Below, piece after piece: positions 17,616-24,491 of a stretch of DNA of 33,930 nucleotides; positions within the stretch are counted from its first letter, which is position 1, and the number at the start of each line of letters is the position of its first letter. A program made the translations under genes and the position numbers. Source of the stretch: Chloroflexota bacterium. GTDB lineage: Bacteria; Chloroflexota; Limnocylindria; Limnocylindrales; CSP1-4. Location of the stretch: the NCBI GenBank assembly GCA_027364875.1, contig DAHXON010000036.1, positions 1 to 33,930 on the forward strand. Reading direction: 5' to 3'. The notes under the pieces are model-generated. The model saw only the letters and a program-made list of their open reading frames with translations, was not told where the DNA came from and ran no database searches.

Positions 17616-18475
17616 CGATGCGGCTCGTCGCGGCGCAGCTGGTCGAGAGCCGGCAGATCCTGCCGGGTCAGTGGCTCCAATCGTTCCACGCCCCTGAGCT
17701 GGCGACCGGCTCTCGGGCCGGCCAGTTCGTCCACGTCCGGACCGGCGACTATTCCGGCCTGGTGCTGAGGCGGCCTTTCTCGATCAACACGGCCGACCCG
17801 GCGACGGGCACCGTGACGCTCCACTTCCGGACCGTAGGGCGGGGGACCGAGTGGCTGACCCGCCTCCGTGAAGGCGAGACGCTCGACATGCTCGGGCCGC
17901 TGGGACGACCGTTCGAGGTCGACCCGCGCAGCCGCAACCTGCTGCTGATCGCGGGCGGCCTCGGCATGGCCGGGGTGCGGATGCTCGCCGACGAGGCGGT
18001 CCGGGACGGCCGCCAGGTCACGATCCTTTTTGGGGCGCTGGATGCGAGCCACGTGTACCCGTCGTCGCTGCTCCCAGACGAAGTGGAATATGTCGTGGCC
18101 ACGGACGACGGCTCGCTCGGACATCGCGGCTACGTGACAGAGCTTCTGCCCGAGTACGAGGCCTGGGCCGATCAGGCCTTCGCGTGCGGCCCGCAACCGA
18201 TGCTCGCTCGGCTGGCCCGGCTCGCCGCCGGCCGCCGGGAGAGACTCGGAGTGGCGAAGCTGGGTCGCAAGAGGGGCGGCGGCAAGACGGACCCGGCGGG
18301 ATCCGTTGCGGCCCGTCGGAAGGCCTTCCTGCAGGTTTCCATGGAGCAGACGATGGGCTGCGCGGTCGGTGCGTGCCTTGGATGCGCGGTGATGGGAGTG
18401 GACGGGCCGCTGCGGGTTTGCCGGGAAGGGCCGGTCTTCGCCGCGGACGAGATTGCCTGGGAGCCGGTGTCGTGA
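17612..18475 (+). CDS. pyrK: Dihydroorotate dehydrogenase B electron-transfer subunit
   Basis: A 287-residue flavoprotein carrying electrons from PyrD to NAD+. The N-terminal beta-barrel has the FAD-binding R-R-P-F-S-I-N, then G-P-L-G-R-P-F. The NAD domain has L-L-L-I-A-G-G-L-G-M-A-G and A-F-A-C-G-P-Q-P-M-L. The C-terminal [2Fe-2S] ligands are C250-x4-C255-x2-C258-x11-C270. Between the NAD domain and the cluster there is an extra basic segment of about 20 residues around residues 222-238 (R-R-E-R...G-R-K-R-G-G-G-K) not typical of PyrK. GTG 17612 overlaps the previous stop; ATG 17618 is an in-frame alternative. The stop overlaps pyrD (GTGA), as expected for subunits of one PyrDK complex. Confidence 0.96.
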   Translation: MTMRLVAAQLVESRQILPGQWLQSFHAPELATGSRAGQFVHVRTGDYSGLVLRRPFSINTADPATGTVTLHFRTVGRGTEWLTRLREGETLDMLGPLGRPFEVDPRSRNLLLIAGGLGMAGVRMLADEAVRDGRQVTILFGALDASHVYPSSLLPDEVEYVVATDDGSLGHRGYVTELLPEYEAWADQAFACGPQPMLARLARLAAGRRERLGVAKLGRKRGGGKTDPAGSVAARRKAFLQVSMEQTMGCAVGACLGCAVMGVDGPLRVCREGPVFAADEIAWEPVS

Positions 18476-19674
18476 AGGCCAAGAAGAAGGTCGTGACCTC
18501 GGGCGACGTGCGCATCACGGCCTACAAACCAACCGCCAGAACAAAGCGACGCGAGACCGTCCGGGCGATCAAGAGCGCCATCGTGCCGATCACCCCGGTG
18601 AGCCCGGCTGCTCAGCGGGCGCGAATCGAGACCGGCGGGGCTGCCGTGGCCGACCTTGGGACGACGCCGGTCGGGCGCCCGACGCTGGCCGAACGGGCTG
18701 CGCTCGATCGAATCGACGTCTCCGTCGACCTCGCGCCAGCGCGTGGCTTGAGGCTGCCGAACCCGATCATGGTCGCGTCGGGGACGTTCGGCTACGGCGT
18801 CGAATACGGCGAGGTCGTGGACGTCCAGAAGCTCGGCGGCATCTGCTGCAAAGGCACGACGCTGCGGCCCCGGATCGGGAACCCGCCGCCGCGTGTGACC
18901 GAGACGCCGGGCGGAATGCTCAACTCGATCGGGCTCCAGAACCCCGGCGTGGCCGCGGTGATCGAGAAGTACGGGCCCATCTGGCAGGGCTGGGACGTGC
19001 CGGTGATCGTCAACGTCGCGGGCGAGTCCATCGATGACTACGTCGAGGTAGTGCGCCGGCTCGACGGGCTGCCCGGCGTCGCCGGGATCGAGCTCAACAT
19101 CAGCTGTCCCAACGTGGGCAAGGGCGGACTCCAGTTCGCGATCGACCGTGACGCCGCACGTTCCGTCACCGCTGCCGTCCGGCGTGCCACAGAGCTGCCG
19201 CTCCTCGTCAAGCTCTCGCCCAACGTGGCCGACGTCCGGCCCATTGCCAAAGCGATCGAGGACGCCGGCGCCGACGCCATCTGCGCCATCAACACCCTGT
19301 CGGGCCTGGCCGTCTCGCCGGATCGGACCAGGGCGTTCCTGGGCAACACCTTCGGCGGGCTGTCCGGGCCGGCGATCAAGCCCGTTGCGCTGCGAGTCGT
19401 CTACGAAGTCGCCCAGGTCGTGTCAATCCCGATCATCGGCATCGGTGGCGTGACCTCGCTCGACGACGTCCTCGACTTCATGGCCTGCGGCGCCGTCGCG
19501 GTGCAGATCGGCACGGCGATATTCGCGGACCCCGAGCTGCCCGTCCATCTCGCCGACGAGCTCAGGTCCGAGTGCCTGCGGCGCGGGCTGGAGTCGTACC
19601 GGCCGCTCGTCGGAACCGCTCTGCCAAAGCGAGCCGGGGCGCCGTCGGTGAAGGGAGTGGAGTACCGGCCATGA
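18472..19674 (+). CDS. pyrD: Dihydroorotate dehydrogenase B catalytic subunit with N-terminal extension
   Basis: A 400-residue FMN enzyme oxidising dihydroorotate to orotate. The core starts near residue 80 (I-D-V-S-V-D-L) with N-P-I-M-V-A-S-G-T-F-G-Y-G. It continues through N-S-I-G-L-Q-N-P-G-V and the catalytic-base cysteine C212 in L-N-I-S-C-P-N-V-G-K-G-G, and finishes I-G-I-G-G-V-T-S. This is the class 1B pattern, matching the adjacent pyrK. Class 1B proteins are usually about 310 residues, so roughly the first 80 residues are extra. They are strongly basic (K-A-K-K-K, T-K-R-R) and low in recognised structure. GTG 18472 overlaps the pyrK stop, supporting translation of the extension; a downstream start near residue 59 is possible but has no better signal. 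Confidence 0.95.
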   Translation: MKAKKKVVTSGDVRITAYKPTARTKRRETVRAIKSAIVPITPVSPAAQRARIETGGAAVADLGTTPVGRPTLAERAALDRIDVSVDLAPARGLRLPNPIMVASGTFGYGVEYGEVVDVQKLGGICCKGTTLRPRIGNPPPRVTETPGGMLNSIGLQNPGVAAVIEKYGPIWQGWDVPVIVNVAGESIDDYVEVVRRLDGLPGVAGIELNISCPNVGKGGLQFAIDRDAARSVTAAVRRATELPLLVKLSPNVADVRPIAKAIEDAGADAICAINTLSGLAVSPDRTRAFLGNTFGGLSGPAIKPVALRVVYEVAQVVSIPIIGIGGVTSLDDVLDFMACGAVAVQIGTAIFADPELPVHLADELRSECLRRGLESYRPLVGTALPKRAGAPSVKGVEYRP

Positions 19675-20345
19675 CCACCATCCGATCCGCGGCCCAGGAA
19701 GCGGCCGCTCGGGCGATCGCGTCGCGGACCGAGGAGCTGTTCAAGGTCTCGGGAGCGCTCAAGGAAGGACACTTCCTGCTCAAGAGCGGCAAGCACTCGG
19801 AGCGTTATCTCGAGAAGTTCCTGGTGCTCCAGGATCCCGCGGCAACGAGCGAGCTGTGCGGCTTCTGGGCCGCCCGCCATCGCAACCCCGACGGCACGCC
19901 GATGGTCGACGTGGTCGCGGGGCCGACGACGGGCGGCGTGATCCTCGCCTTCGAGACGGCCCGACAACTCGGCGTCCGGGCCATCTTCGCCGAAGAGGTG
20001 AAGGATCCGGACGGGACGGCGCGGCGCGAGTTCCGGCGCGGCTTCTCCATCGCCTCGGGGGAGCGCGTCCTGCTCGTCGACGACATCCTGACGACGGGCG
20101 GCTCGCTGCTGGCGATGTTGCCCGCGGTGGAGGCGTTCGGCGGCGAGATCGTCACCTGCGCCGTTCTGGCGGACCGGTCGGGCGGGCTCGCCTCGCTGAC
20201 TTCGCCTTCGACGGGACGCAGCTATCCACTCCGCGCCCTGTGGCAGCTCCAGCTGCCGACCTACGAACCGGGCGTGGAAACCTGCCCGGCCTGCGCCGCG
20301 GGTACTCCGCTCCACGCGCCGGGGAGCATGGGCACGACGAAGTAG
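19671..20345 (+). CDS. pyrE: Orotate phosphoribosyltransferase
   Basis: A 224-residue enzyme that joins orotate and PRPP to orotidine 5'-phosphate. The PRPP motif is V133-L-L-V-D-D-I-L-T-T-G-G-S145. K-E-G-H-F-L-L-K-S-G-K-H-S and V-A-G-P-T-T-G-G-V are the orotate-site and early substrate-binding blocks. The tail C-P-A-C-A-A-G-T-P-L-H is the C-x2-C ending common to a bacterial and archaeal PyrE subgroup and may bind metal. ATG overlaps the pyrD stop (ATGA). It is the last gene of the cluster and is followed 15 nt after its stop by a terminator-like hairpin. pyrF, needed for the final step, is elsewhere. Confidence 0.96.
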   Translation: MTTIRSAAQEAAARAIASRTEELFKVSGALKEGHFLLKSGKHSERYLEKFLVLQDPAATSELCGFWAARHRNPDGTPMVDVVAGPTTGGVILAFETARQLGVRAIFAEEVKDPDGTARREFRRGFSIASGERVLLVDDILTTGGSLLAMLPAVEAFGGEIVTCAVLADRSGGLASLTSPSTGRSYPLRALWQLQLPTYEPGVETCPACAAGTPLHAPGSMGTTK

Positions 20346-20360
20346 CGCGCCGGGAGCGAA

Positions 20361-20378
20361 GGGCCGGCTCGGCGGCCC
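20361..20378. terminator. Hairpin between pyrE and a converging gene
   Basis: GGGCCG (20361-20366) pairs with CGGCCC (20373-20378) around a 6-nt loop in the 39-bp gap between converging genes. It is short and lacks a T tract. Confidence 0.45.
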
Positions 20379-20384
20379 GGGGCT

Positions 20385-21062
20385 CTATGGCGCGAGGAGG
20401 ATGCGCGCCGTCGTGGTGGCCTGGTAGTCCTCGGGCAGGACCCAGCTCCAGACCAGCGTCTGGTTCCCGATCGGATCGTCGGCCGCGGGCTCGTAGACCA
20501 TGTCCAGCGTCACGGTTCGACCCATCGACAGCACGGAACCGATCGCCTCGCAGTTGAGCAGGTGGAGCGGCGAGGCCGTGACGTCCGTGCCGGCGATGTA
20601 CATCCGATACGTGGGGCACGGATCGAACGGAACCTCCAGCCCGGACGTGTTCATGAGCACGAGGGTGAAGTGGTTGCCGTGGCTCTTCTGCCAGTAGCCG
20701 CCGGGTATCTTCATCTGGACGCTGAGGGGCGTGCGCGGATGCGGATTGGGAGTCGGGTCGCCCGGTGACAGCGAGCGGGCGGGCGCCGGCGACGGCAGGG
20801 TCGCGGCATCGACGGTCCGGTTCGACCAGCTGATCGGCGTTGGCGGCGGGGGCGACACCGAGGGTTTGGCGTCGAGGCCGACGGCCCGGCTCACGAACCC
20901 GGCCGCGGCGATGCCTCCGATGAGAACTATCGCGAGGACGAACAGGAAGCTCCGGCGCCTTCGATTGCGAGGCTCGAGAGCTTCGATGGTCAAAGCCTCG
21001 ACGCTCATCCGCTCGCGCTCGTCCATTGCCGGATCGAAATCCCGATCGAGCGACTTCTTCAT
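20385..21062 (-). CDS. Single-pass membrane protein with external beta-rich domain
   Basis: A 225-residue protein. The first 36 residues are acidic then basic and cytoplasmic. A transmembrane helix at about 37-57 (F-L-F-V-L-A-I-V-L-I-G-G-I-A-A-A-G-F) follows R-R-R-R, placing the rest outside. A Pro/Ser-rich linker of about 55 residues leads to a domain with F-T-L-V-L-M-N-T-S-G, P-C-P-T-Y-R-M-Y and L-L-N-C-E-A-I. The two Cys are probably disulfide partners. The strand order resembles Ig-like or DUF4232-type external domains, but I cannot assign a family. It stands alone: converging with pyrE on one side and about 240 bp from the next minus-strand gene on the other. Confidence 0.75.
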   Translation of the reverse strand: MKKSLDRDFDPAMDERERMSVEALTIEALEPRNRRRRSFLFVLAIVLIGGIAAAGFVSRAVGLDAKPSVSPPPPTPISWSNRTVDAATLPSPAPARSLSPGDPTPNPHPRTPLSVQMKIPGGYWQKSHGNHFTLVLMNTSGLEVPFDPCPTYRMYIAGTDVTASPLHLLNCEAIGSVLSMGRTVTLDMVYEPAADDPIGNQTLVWSWVLPEDYQATTTARILLAP

Positions 21063-21174
21063 TCCCGACCCGCTAGGCGTGTCTGCAGAGCCTTAGCCAG
21101 CCCCGGCTCAGCCGAGCCCCGGCGCCTCGTTGTGACGGGACCCGTCCCCGGCGGGTCTCAATTGTGAAATCGGT

Positions 21175-21202
21175 GAAAACGCCCGGCCGGATCACTCCGG
21201 GC
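21175..21202 (-). terminator. Rho-independent terminator after the metallo-beta-lactamase gene
   Basis: On the minus strand GCCCGG (21202-21197), a 10-nt loop and CCGGGC (21186-21181) are followed at once by GTTTTC (21180-21175). It lies about 100 nt after the stop of the minus-strand gene ending at 21300. Confidence 0.6.
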
Positions 21203-21299
21203 TCGGGCAGGTTCGCCGCGGGCTCTCGAGGTCCGCGGTTGCCGCCGCCGAGGGACCCCGATGCCGGCGCCGAAAGCCCGCGCAGGGCCGCCACGAACC

Positions 21300-22994
21300 T
21301 CAGTCGAGGACGACGCGCTGGTGCCAGTGGGGCGCCATGGTCGGCAGCCCGAGGGTCTGGATCGCGGGCTCGATCGCCGCCTGCGCGTCCGGATCTCCGT
21401 GGACGATGAACACTCGGCGCGGGACTCCGGGATCGCCGGGCTTGCGGCCCTCGACGAAGTTGCCGAGCCAGGCGAGTATCCCAGGCTGGGCCGCGTGGGC
21501 GGAGAAGCCGCTGATGGAGCGGACGTCGCAGCGGACTGCGAACTCCTGGCCGTCGATCCGGGCGGTGCGGATGCCGGCCTGCAGGTTGGCGCCCAGCGTC
21601 CCTTCGCCCTGGTAGCCCACGAACAGGATCATCGCCCGCGTGTCCCCGATCAGGTTCCGGAGGTGGTTGAGAACCCGGCCGCCGGTGAGCATGCCGTTGC
21701 TGGCGACGATCACGTAGGGCCGACTCGATCGCTCGATCGCTTCGGACTGCTTGGCCAGAGGCGTCTCGTGGGCGTCCGGATAGGCCATCGGGCCGCTGCC
21801 GTGAGCCAGGAGATCGAGCGAATCCTGGTCGTAGTAGTCGGAGTGCTCCTTGTAGATCGTGGTCGCCTTCGACGCCATCGGCGAATCCAGGAACAGGCGG
21901 ACCTGAGGTATGCGGCCCGCGGCGAGGAGGCGGCGCAGCGCCCACACGATTTCCTGGGTCCGGCCGATCGCGAAAGCCGGAATCAGGAGGACGCCTTTCT
22001 GGGCAACGACGTCCTTGACGGCCCGAGCCAGCTGTTCGAGCGACTCGTCCTCGGGCTCGTGCTCGCGTCCGCCGTACGTCGACTCGACGAACACGTAGTC
22101 CGCCTCGCGGACGGCGGCCCGGTCGCGCAGGATGGGCGCGTCGGTCCGGCCGAGGTCGCCCGAGAACACCAGCTTGCGAGTCTCCGAGCCCTCGGTGACG
22201 GACAGCTCCACGATCGAGGAGCCGAGGATGTGGCCGGCGTCGTGGAACGTGGCGGTCACTCCTGGAGCCACTGTTACCGGCACCTCGTAACGGACCGCCC
22301 GGAAGTGCGTCAGAGAGGTGGTGGCCTGGGCCAGGTCGTAGACAGGCTCCTCGAGCACGAGGTTGGGCCTGGCTGGGCTGCCCGCGATGGCGGCTTCGTG
22401 GTTGGGATGCCCGAAGGGCGGGAAGCCCATCCGAGTGCCCAAACCCTGCTCGTCGCGGACCACCAGCTCGTCCAATCCGGAGGCGATCACGTGGCCGTCG
22501 GCCGTGGCCTCGCCCGCGTGCGGGCCGATCGGCTCGCCGGTGACGGCATCGATCGGCGCGGAGTCCTCGACGATCTCTGCCTTCTCCTCTTCTTCCTCCA
22601 GTTGCTCGAGCTCGCGGGCGTCCTCGCGCGCCGCCTTGTCGGGGTTCTTGGCAGCCCAGTGGCGATGCCGCTTGGCGTACTCCTCCTGGAGCTTGCCCGA
22701 ATCGAGCAGCACCAGGGCCGCGAGCTCGGCGGTGCCGCGCGTGGCGTACACGGGCCCGTTGAACCCCTCCGCGACGATGTGGGGGATCAGGCCGCAATGG
22801 TCCAGGTGGGCGTGGGTCAGGACGATCGCGTCCAGCGTGGCCGGGTCGTAGGCGAGCGGGACGCGGTTGCGGACGACCTCGTGGGGCCCTCCCTGGAACA
22901 TCCCGCAGTCCACGAGCACTCTGGCCCGGTCGGTGATGAGGAGGAATTGGGAACCGGTGACGGTGTTGGCAGCACCCAGGAAGTTGATTTCCAT
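21300..22994 (-). CDS. Beta-CASP metallo-beta-lactamase-fold RNase-like protein
   Basis: ATG 22994 was preferred (564 aa, beginning M-E-I-N-F-L-G-A-A) because the fold's first strand starts there; a TTG at 23042 would add 16 residues. Zinc ligands include T-H61-A-H63-L-D65-H66-C-G, then H-D-A-G-H-I-L-G-S and F-S-G-D-L-G-R. The beta-CASP region has E-S-T-Y-G-G-R-E-H, I-A-S-N-G-M-L-T-G-G, S-G-F-S-A-H-A and V-H-G-D. These residues define CPSF/Ysh1-type RNA-processing nucleases. Between the H-x-H-x-D-H motif and the middle of the fold there is an insertion of about 100 residues (about 115-215) rich in charge, including E-L-E-Q-L-E-E-E-E-E-K. RNA is the likely substrate by family. It is divergent from the VOC gene and single. 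Confidence 0.88.
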   Translation of the reverse strand: MEINFLGAANTVTGSQFLLITDRARVLVDCGMFQGGPHEVVRNRVPLAYDPATLDAIVLTHAHLDHCGLIPHIVAEGFNGPVYATRGTAELAALVLLDSGKLQEEYAKRHRHWAAKNPDKAAREDARELEQLEEEEEKAEIVEDSAPIDAVTGEPIGPHAGEATADGHVIASGLDELVVRDEQGLGTRMGFPPFGHPNHEAAIAGSPARPNLVLEEPVYDLAQATTSLTHFRAVRYEVPVTVAPGVTATFHDAGHILGSSIVELSVTEGSETRKLVFSGDLGRTDAPILRDRAAVREADYVFVESTYGGREHEPEDESLEQLARAVKDVVAQKGVLLIPAFAIGRTQEIVWALRRLLAAGRIPQVRLFLDSPMASKATTIYKEHSDYYDQDSLDLLAHGSGPMAYPDAHETPLAKQSEAIERSSRPYVIVASNGMLTGGRVLNHLRNLIGDTRAMILFVGYQGEGTLGANLQAGIRTARIDGQEFAVRCDVRSISGFSAHAAQPGILAWLGNFVEGRKPGDPGVPRRVFIVHGDPDAQAAIEPAIQTLGLPTMAPHWHQRVVLD

Positions 22995-23098
22995 GCGCTC
23001 ATACTGCCATTCCGCGGAGGTGACGTTTCGCCGATCGAACAACTGGCCCCGAGTCGCTCGGGCCAGTCGCCCGTGCCATTGCAGACTCGGAGGTCCGG

Positions 23099-23521
23099 TT
23101 GGGCAAAGCCAGACTCGACAACGCGCCGGTCATTCTTCCGACGCCCGATGTCGGCAAGACTGCGGCGTTCTACCGTGACGTCCTTGGTTTCCTCATCGTC
23201 GAGCATCTCGATGCCGAGGACCCTTTTGCCGCGGCCTACCGGGACGAGGTCGAGCTGGTATTCGTTCAGACGAAATCCGGCGAGTTCACGCCGAACCACG
23301 TGAGGTATGGCGCCGGGTACGATCTCTACCTGGATCCCGACACGGTCGAAGGCGTCGACGAGATATACGCCGAGGTGGTCGCCGCCGGCGCGCGCGTCAT
23401 TCGCGAGCCCACCGTGATGAGCTACGGCTCCTACGAGTGCGTCCTCGAGGACGTGGACGGGCGATGGATCGGCATCGGCCGGGTCAGCGACCGCAGCTTC
23501 TTCCGTGGCGCCTTCGACTGA
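23099..23521 (+). CDS. Glyoxalase/bleomycin-resistance (VOC) superfamily protein
   Basis: A 140-residue protein; the TTG start is supported by GGAGG at 23089-23093, 5 nt upstream. The VOC pattern is clear: P-T-P-D-V-G-K-T-A-A-F-Y-R-D-V-L-G-F for the first helix, E-V-E-L-V-F-V for the metal-side strand, then G-Y-D-L-Y-L-D and V-L-E-D-V-D-G-R-W-I-G-I. One VOC domain of this size works as a dimer. Substrate cannot be told; family members include lyases, dioxygenases and antibiotic-binding proteins. It is divergent from the beta-CASP gene and ends about 130 bp before the first ECF-type promoter copy. Confidence 0.87.
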   Translation: MGKARLDNAPVILPTPDVGKTAAFYRDVLGFLIVEHLDAEDPFAAAYRDEVELVFVQTKSGEFTPNHVRYGAGYDLYLDPDTVEGVDEIYAEVVAAGARVIREPTVMSYGSYECVLEDVDGRWIGIGRVSDRSFFRGAFD

Positions 23522-23653
23522 CGGCTAGCGTTTCGGCCGGCCGGCGCGTCGGTCTGGCTGGGTGCGCGGGCCCGAACCGAAGGTCCCTTCCCGGCCCTCC
23601 CGACGAACGCCCGTGCATCCCGCGGCAACTCGGGCGCAACAAGTCTCGGTGCG

Positions 23654-23693
23654 GACCGAGCGTTTCGAAGGGGCGCCGCGTCGGTAGGGTGTG
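23654..23693 (+). promoter_or_regulatory. ECF-type promoter, copy A
   Basis: GACCGAGCGT (23654-23663) then GCGTCGGTAGGGTGTG (23678-23693). Taking GACCGAGCG as -35 and CGTC (23679-23682) as -10, the spacer is 16 bp, as in many ECF promoters. The same blocks with the same spacing recur at 24452 and 25434. The GTG at 23691 sits at the same offset (38-40) in all three copies, near the expected transcription start. Confidence 0.65.
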
Positions 23694-23822
23694 ATGGCGG
23701 ACAGACTCTCCAGCCCGGCAACCGAGACACGCGATCGTGCCGCCCTGGTGGATGGCGGGCGGACGGCCGTGAGTGGCGAACCGTACCCGCCCGCGTCGCC
23801 GGCGCGGACTCCGACGCCATGA
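23691..23822 (+). pseudogene. Relic of an ECF sigma gene, internally deleted
   Basis: From GTG 23691 an open frame of 43 codons runs to TGA 23820-23822, overlapping the ATG of the next gene exactly as the intact sigma gene does at 26031. Its first residues (M-M-A-D-R-L-S-S-P-A-T-E-T-R) align with the start of the intact sigma (M-I-A-E-G-L-S...A-T-D-T-R). Its last 30 bases resemble the intact sigma gene's last 30 (CGTCGCC..., GACTCCGA... against GAGTCCGA...) with a one-base shift. About 430 bp encoding both sigma regions are missing. It may still act as a translated leader for the membrane protein. Read as a degraded copy of the locus at 25434-26840. Confidence 0.6.
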
Positions 23823-24418
23823 GGCTGCTTCGTCGCCGCCCACCGAATCGGCCTGGCCTCGTGCCGATCGTTCTGGTCCCGAGCCTGGGTTTCGGGCGGG
23901 AGCGACCGGTAGTCGACTCGCGGCCGGTGCTCGGAGCCACGGCTGTAGCGGGCCTGTTGATCGCCCTCGCCACGGGTCTCGTGGCTGCGTCGGCCATGCC
24001 TCCCACGGTGCTGACGTTCGAGCCGGTCCCGCAGCAGGCTGACTGCAACCACGGATGGCCCGCGCCATTGATGGGTCGTGGCTCAGTCGGCGAGATTTTC
24101 CCGTGCTTCCCTGAGGGCCTGAGCATGGCCACCTGGTCGCTGGATTCCGCATTCACCTACTCGGCCGCGTCGACGGAGGTTCACGTGCAGGTCGACGAGA
24201 TCGCCTGCCTGAACTTCTACGGCGCCCGAGGCAGGATCGCGCAGAACGTTCGCTACCGCCCGGACGGGATCGTCATCACCCTCGCGGTGCTGCTTCCAGA
24301 TCGGCCTGGTCCATGCCCCGGTCCGGGCCGGAGCCCCTACGTGGTCCGGCTCACGGAGCCCGTGGGGAACCGGCCGCTTCTCGACGGGATGCGCCTCGGG
24401 GGCGTACAGGCAAACTAG
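23819..24418 (+). CDS. Single-pass membrane protein of the ECF-associated family, paralog A
   Basis: A 199-residue protein with a basic N-terminus (R-R-R-P-P), a transmembrane helix at about 38-59 and an external domain. The domain matches paralog B (26031) residue for residue in blocks: A-T-W-S-L-D-S-A against A-T-W-T-L-D-P-A, E-V-H-V-Q-V-D-E-x-A-C, G-R-I-A-Q-N-V-x-Y, I-T-L-A-V, C-P-G, P-V-G-N-R-x-L-x-D-G. The pre-membrane segments also align (V-P-S-L-G-F-G-R against L-P-S-L-G-V-G-R). It lacks the roughly 20 most N-terminal residues of paralog B. ATG overlaps the stop of the sigma relic. I know no named family. By analogy with sigma/membrane-protein pairs, an anti-sigma or accessory role is possible for B and uncertain for A. 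Confidence 0.78.
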   Translation: MRLLRRRPPNRPGLVPIVLVPSLGFGRERPVVDSRPVLGATAVAGLLIALATGLVAASAMPPTVLTFEPVPQQADCNHGWPAPLMGRGSVGEIFPCFPEGLSMATWSLDSAFTYSAASTEVHVQVDEIACLNFYGARGRIAQNVRYRPDGIVITLAVLLPDRPGPCPGPGRSPYVVRLTEPVGNRPLLDGMRLGGVQAN

Positions 24419-24451
24419 CCTGGGACCTCCAATGTCCTTGGCGCGCCGGTG

Positions 24452-24491
24452 GACCGAGCGTTTCACTGCCGCCATGCGTCGGTTGGGTGTG
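24452..24491 (+). promoter_or_regulatory. ECF-type promoter, copy C
   Basis: GACCGAGCGT (24452-24461) and GCGTCGGTTGGGTGTG (24476-24491) lie at exactly the spacing seen in copies A and B; one base (T for A) differs in the second block. Homology continues a little downstream (C-CTGCCCGGCGAGAC here, CCAGCCCGGCAACCGAGAC in copy A). It falls inside the longer reading frame that starts at ATG 24432, so either that ATG is not used or the promoter is now also coding. Confidence 0.55.

Noticed and set aside
21073-22797. Long open frames antisense to the beta-CASP gene, and similar long shadows at 2681-3559, 3451-4812, 13684-14660 and 28868-30256
   Set aside because: Their products are Arg/Gly/Ala/Pro-rich with no domain, and each overlaps a gene with clear motifs. 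This is the expected effect of high third-position GC.
22994-23042. Earlier TTG start for the beta-CASP protein at 23042
   Set aside because: The extra 16 residues precede the normal first strand and have no Shine-Dalgarno support; ATG 22994 begins exactly with the family's usual M-E-I-x-F-L-G.
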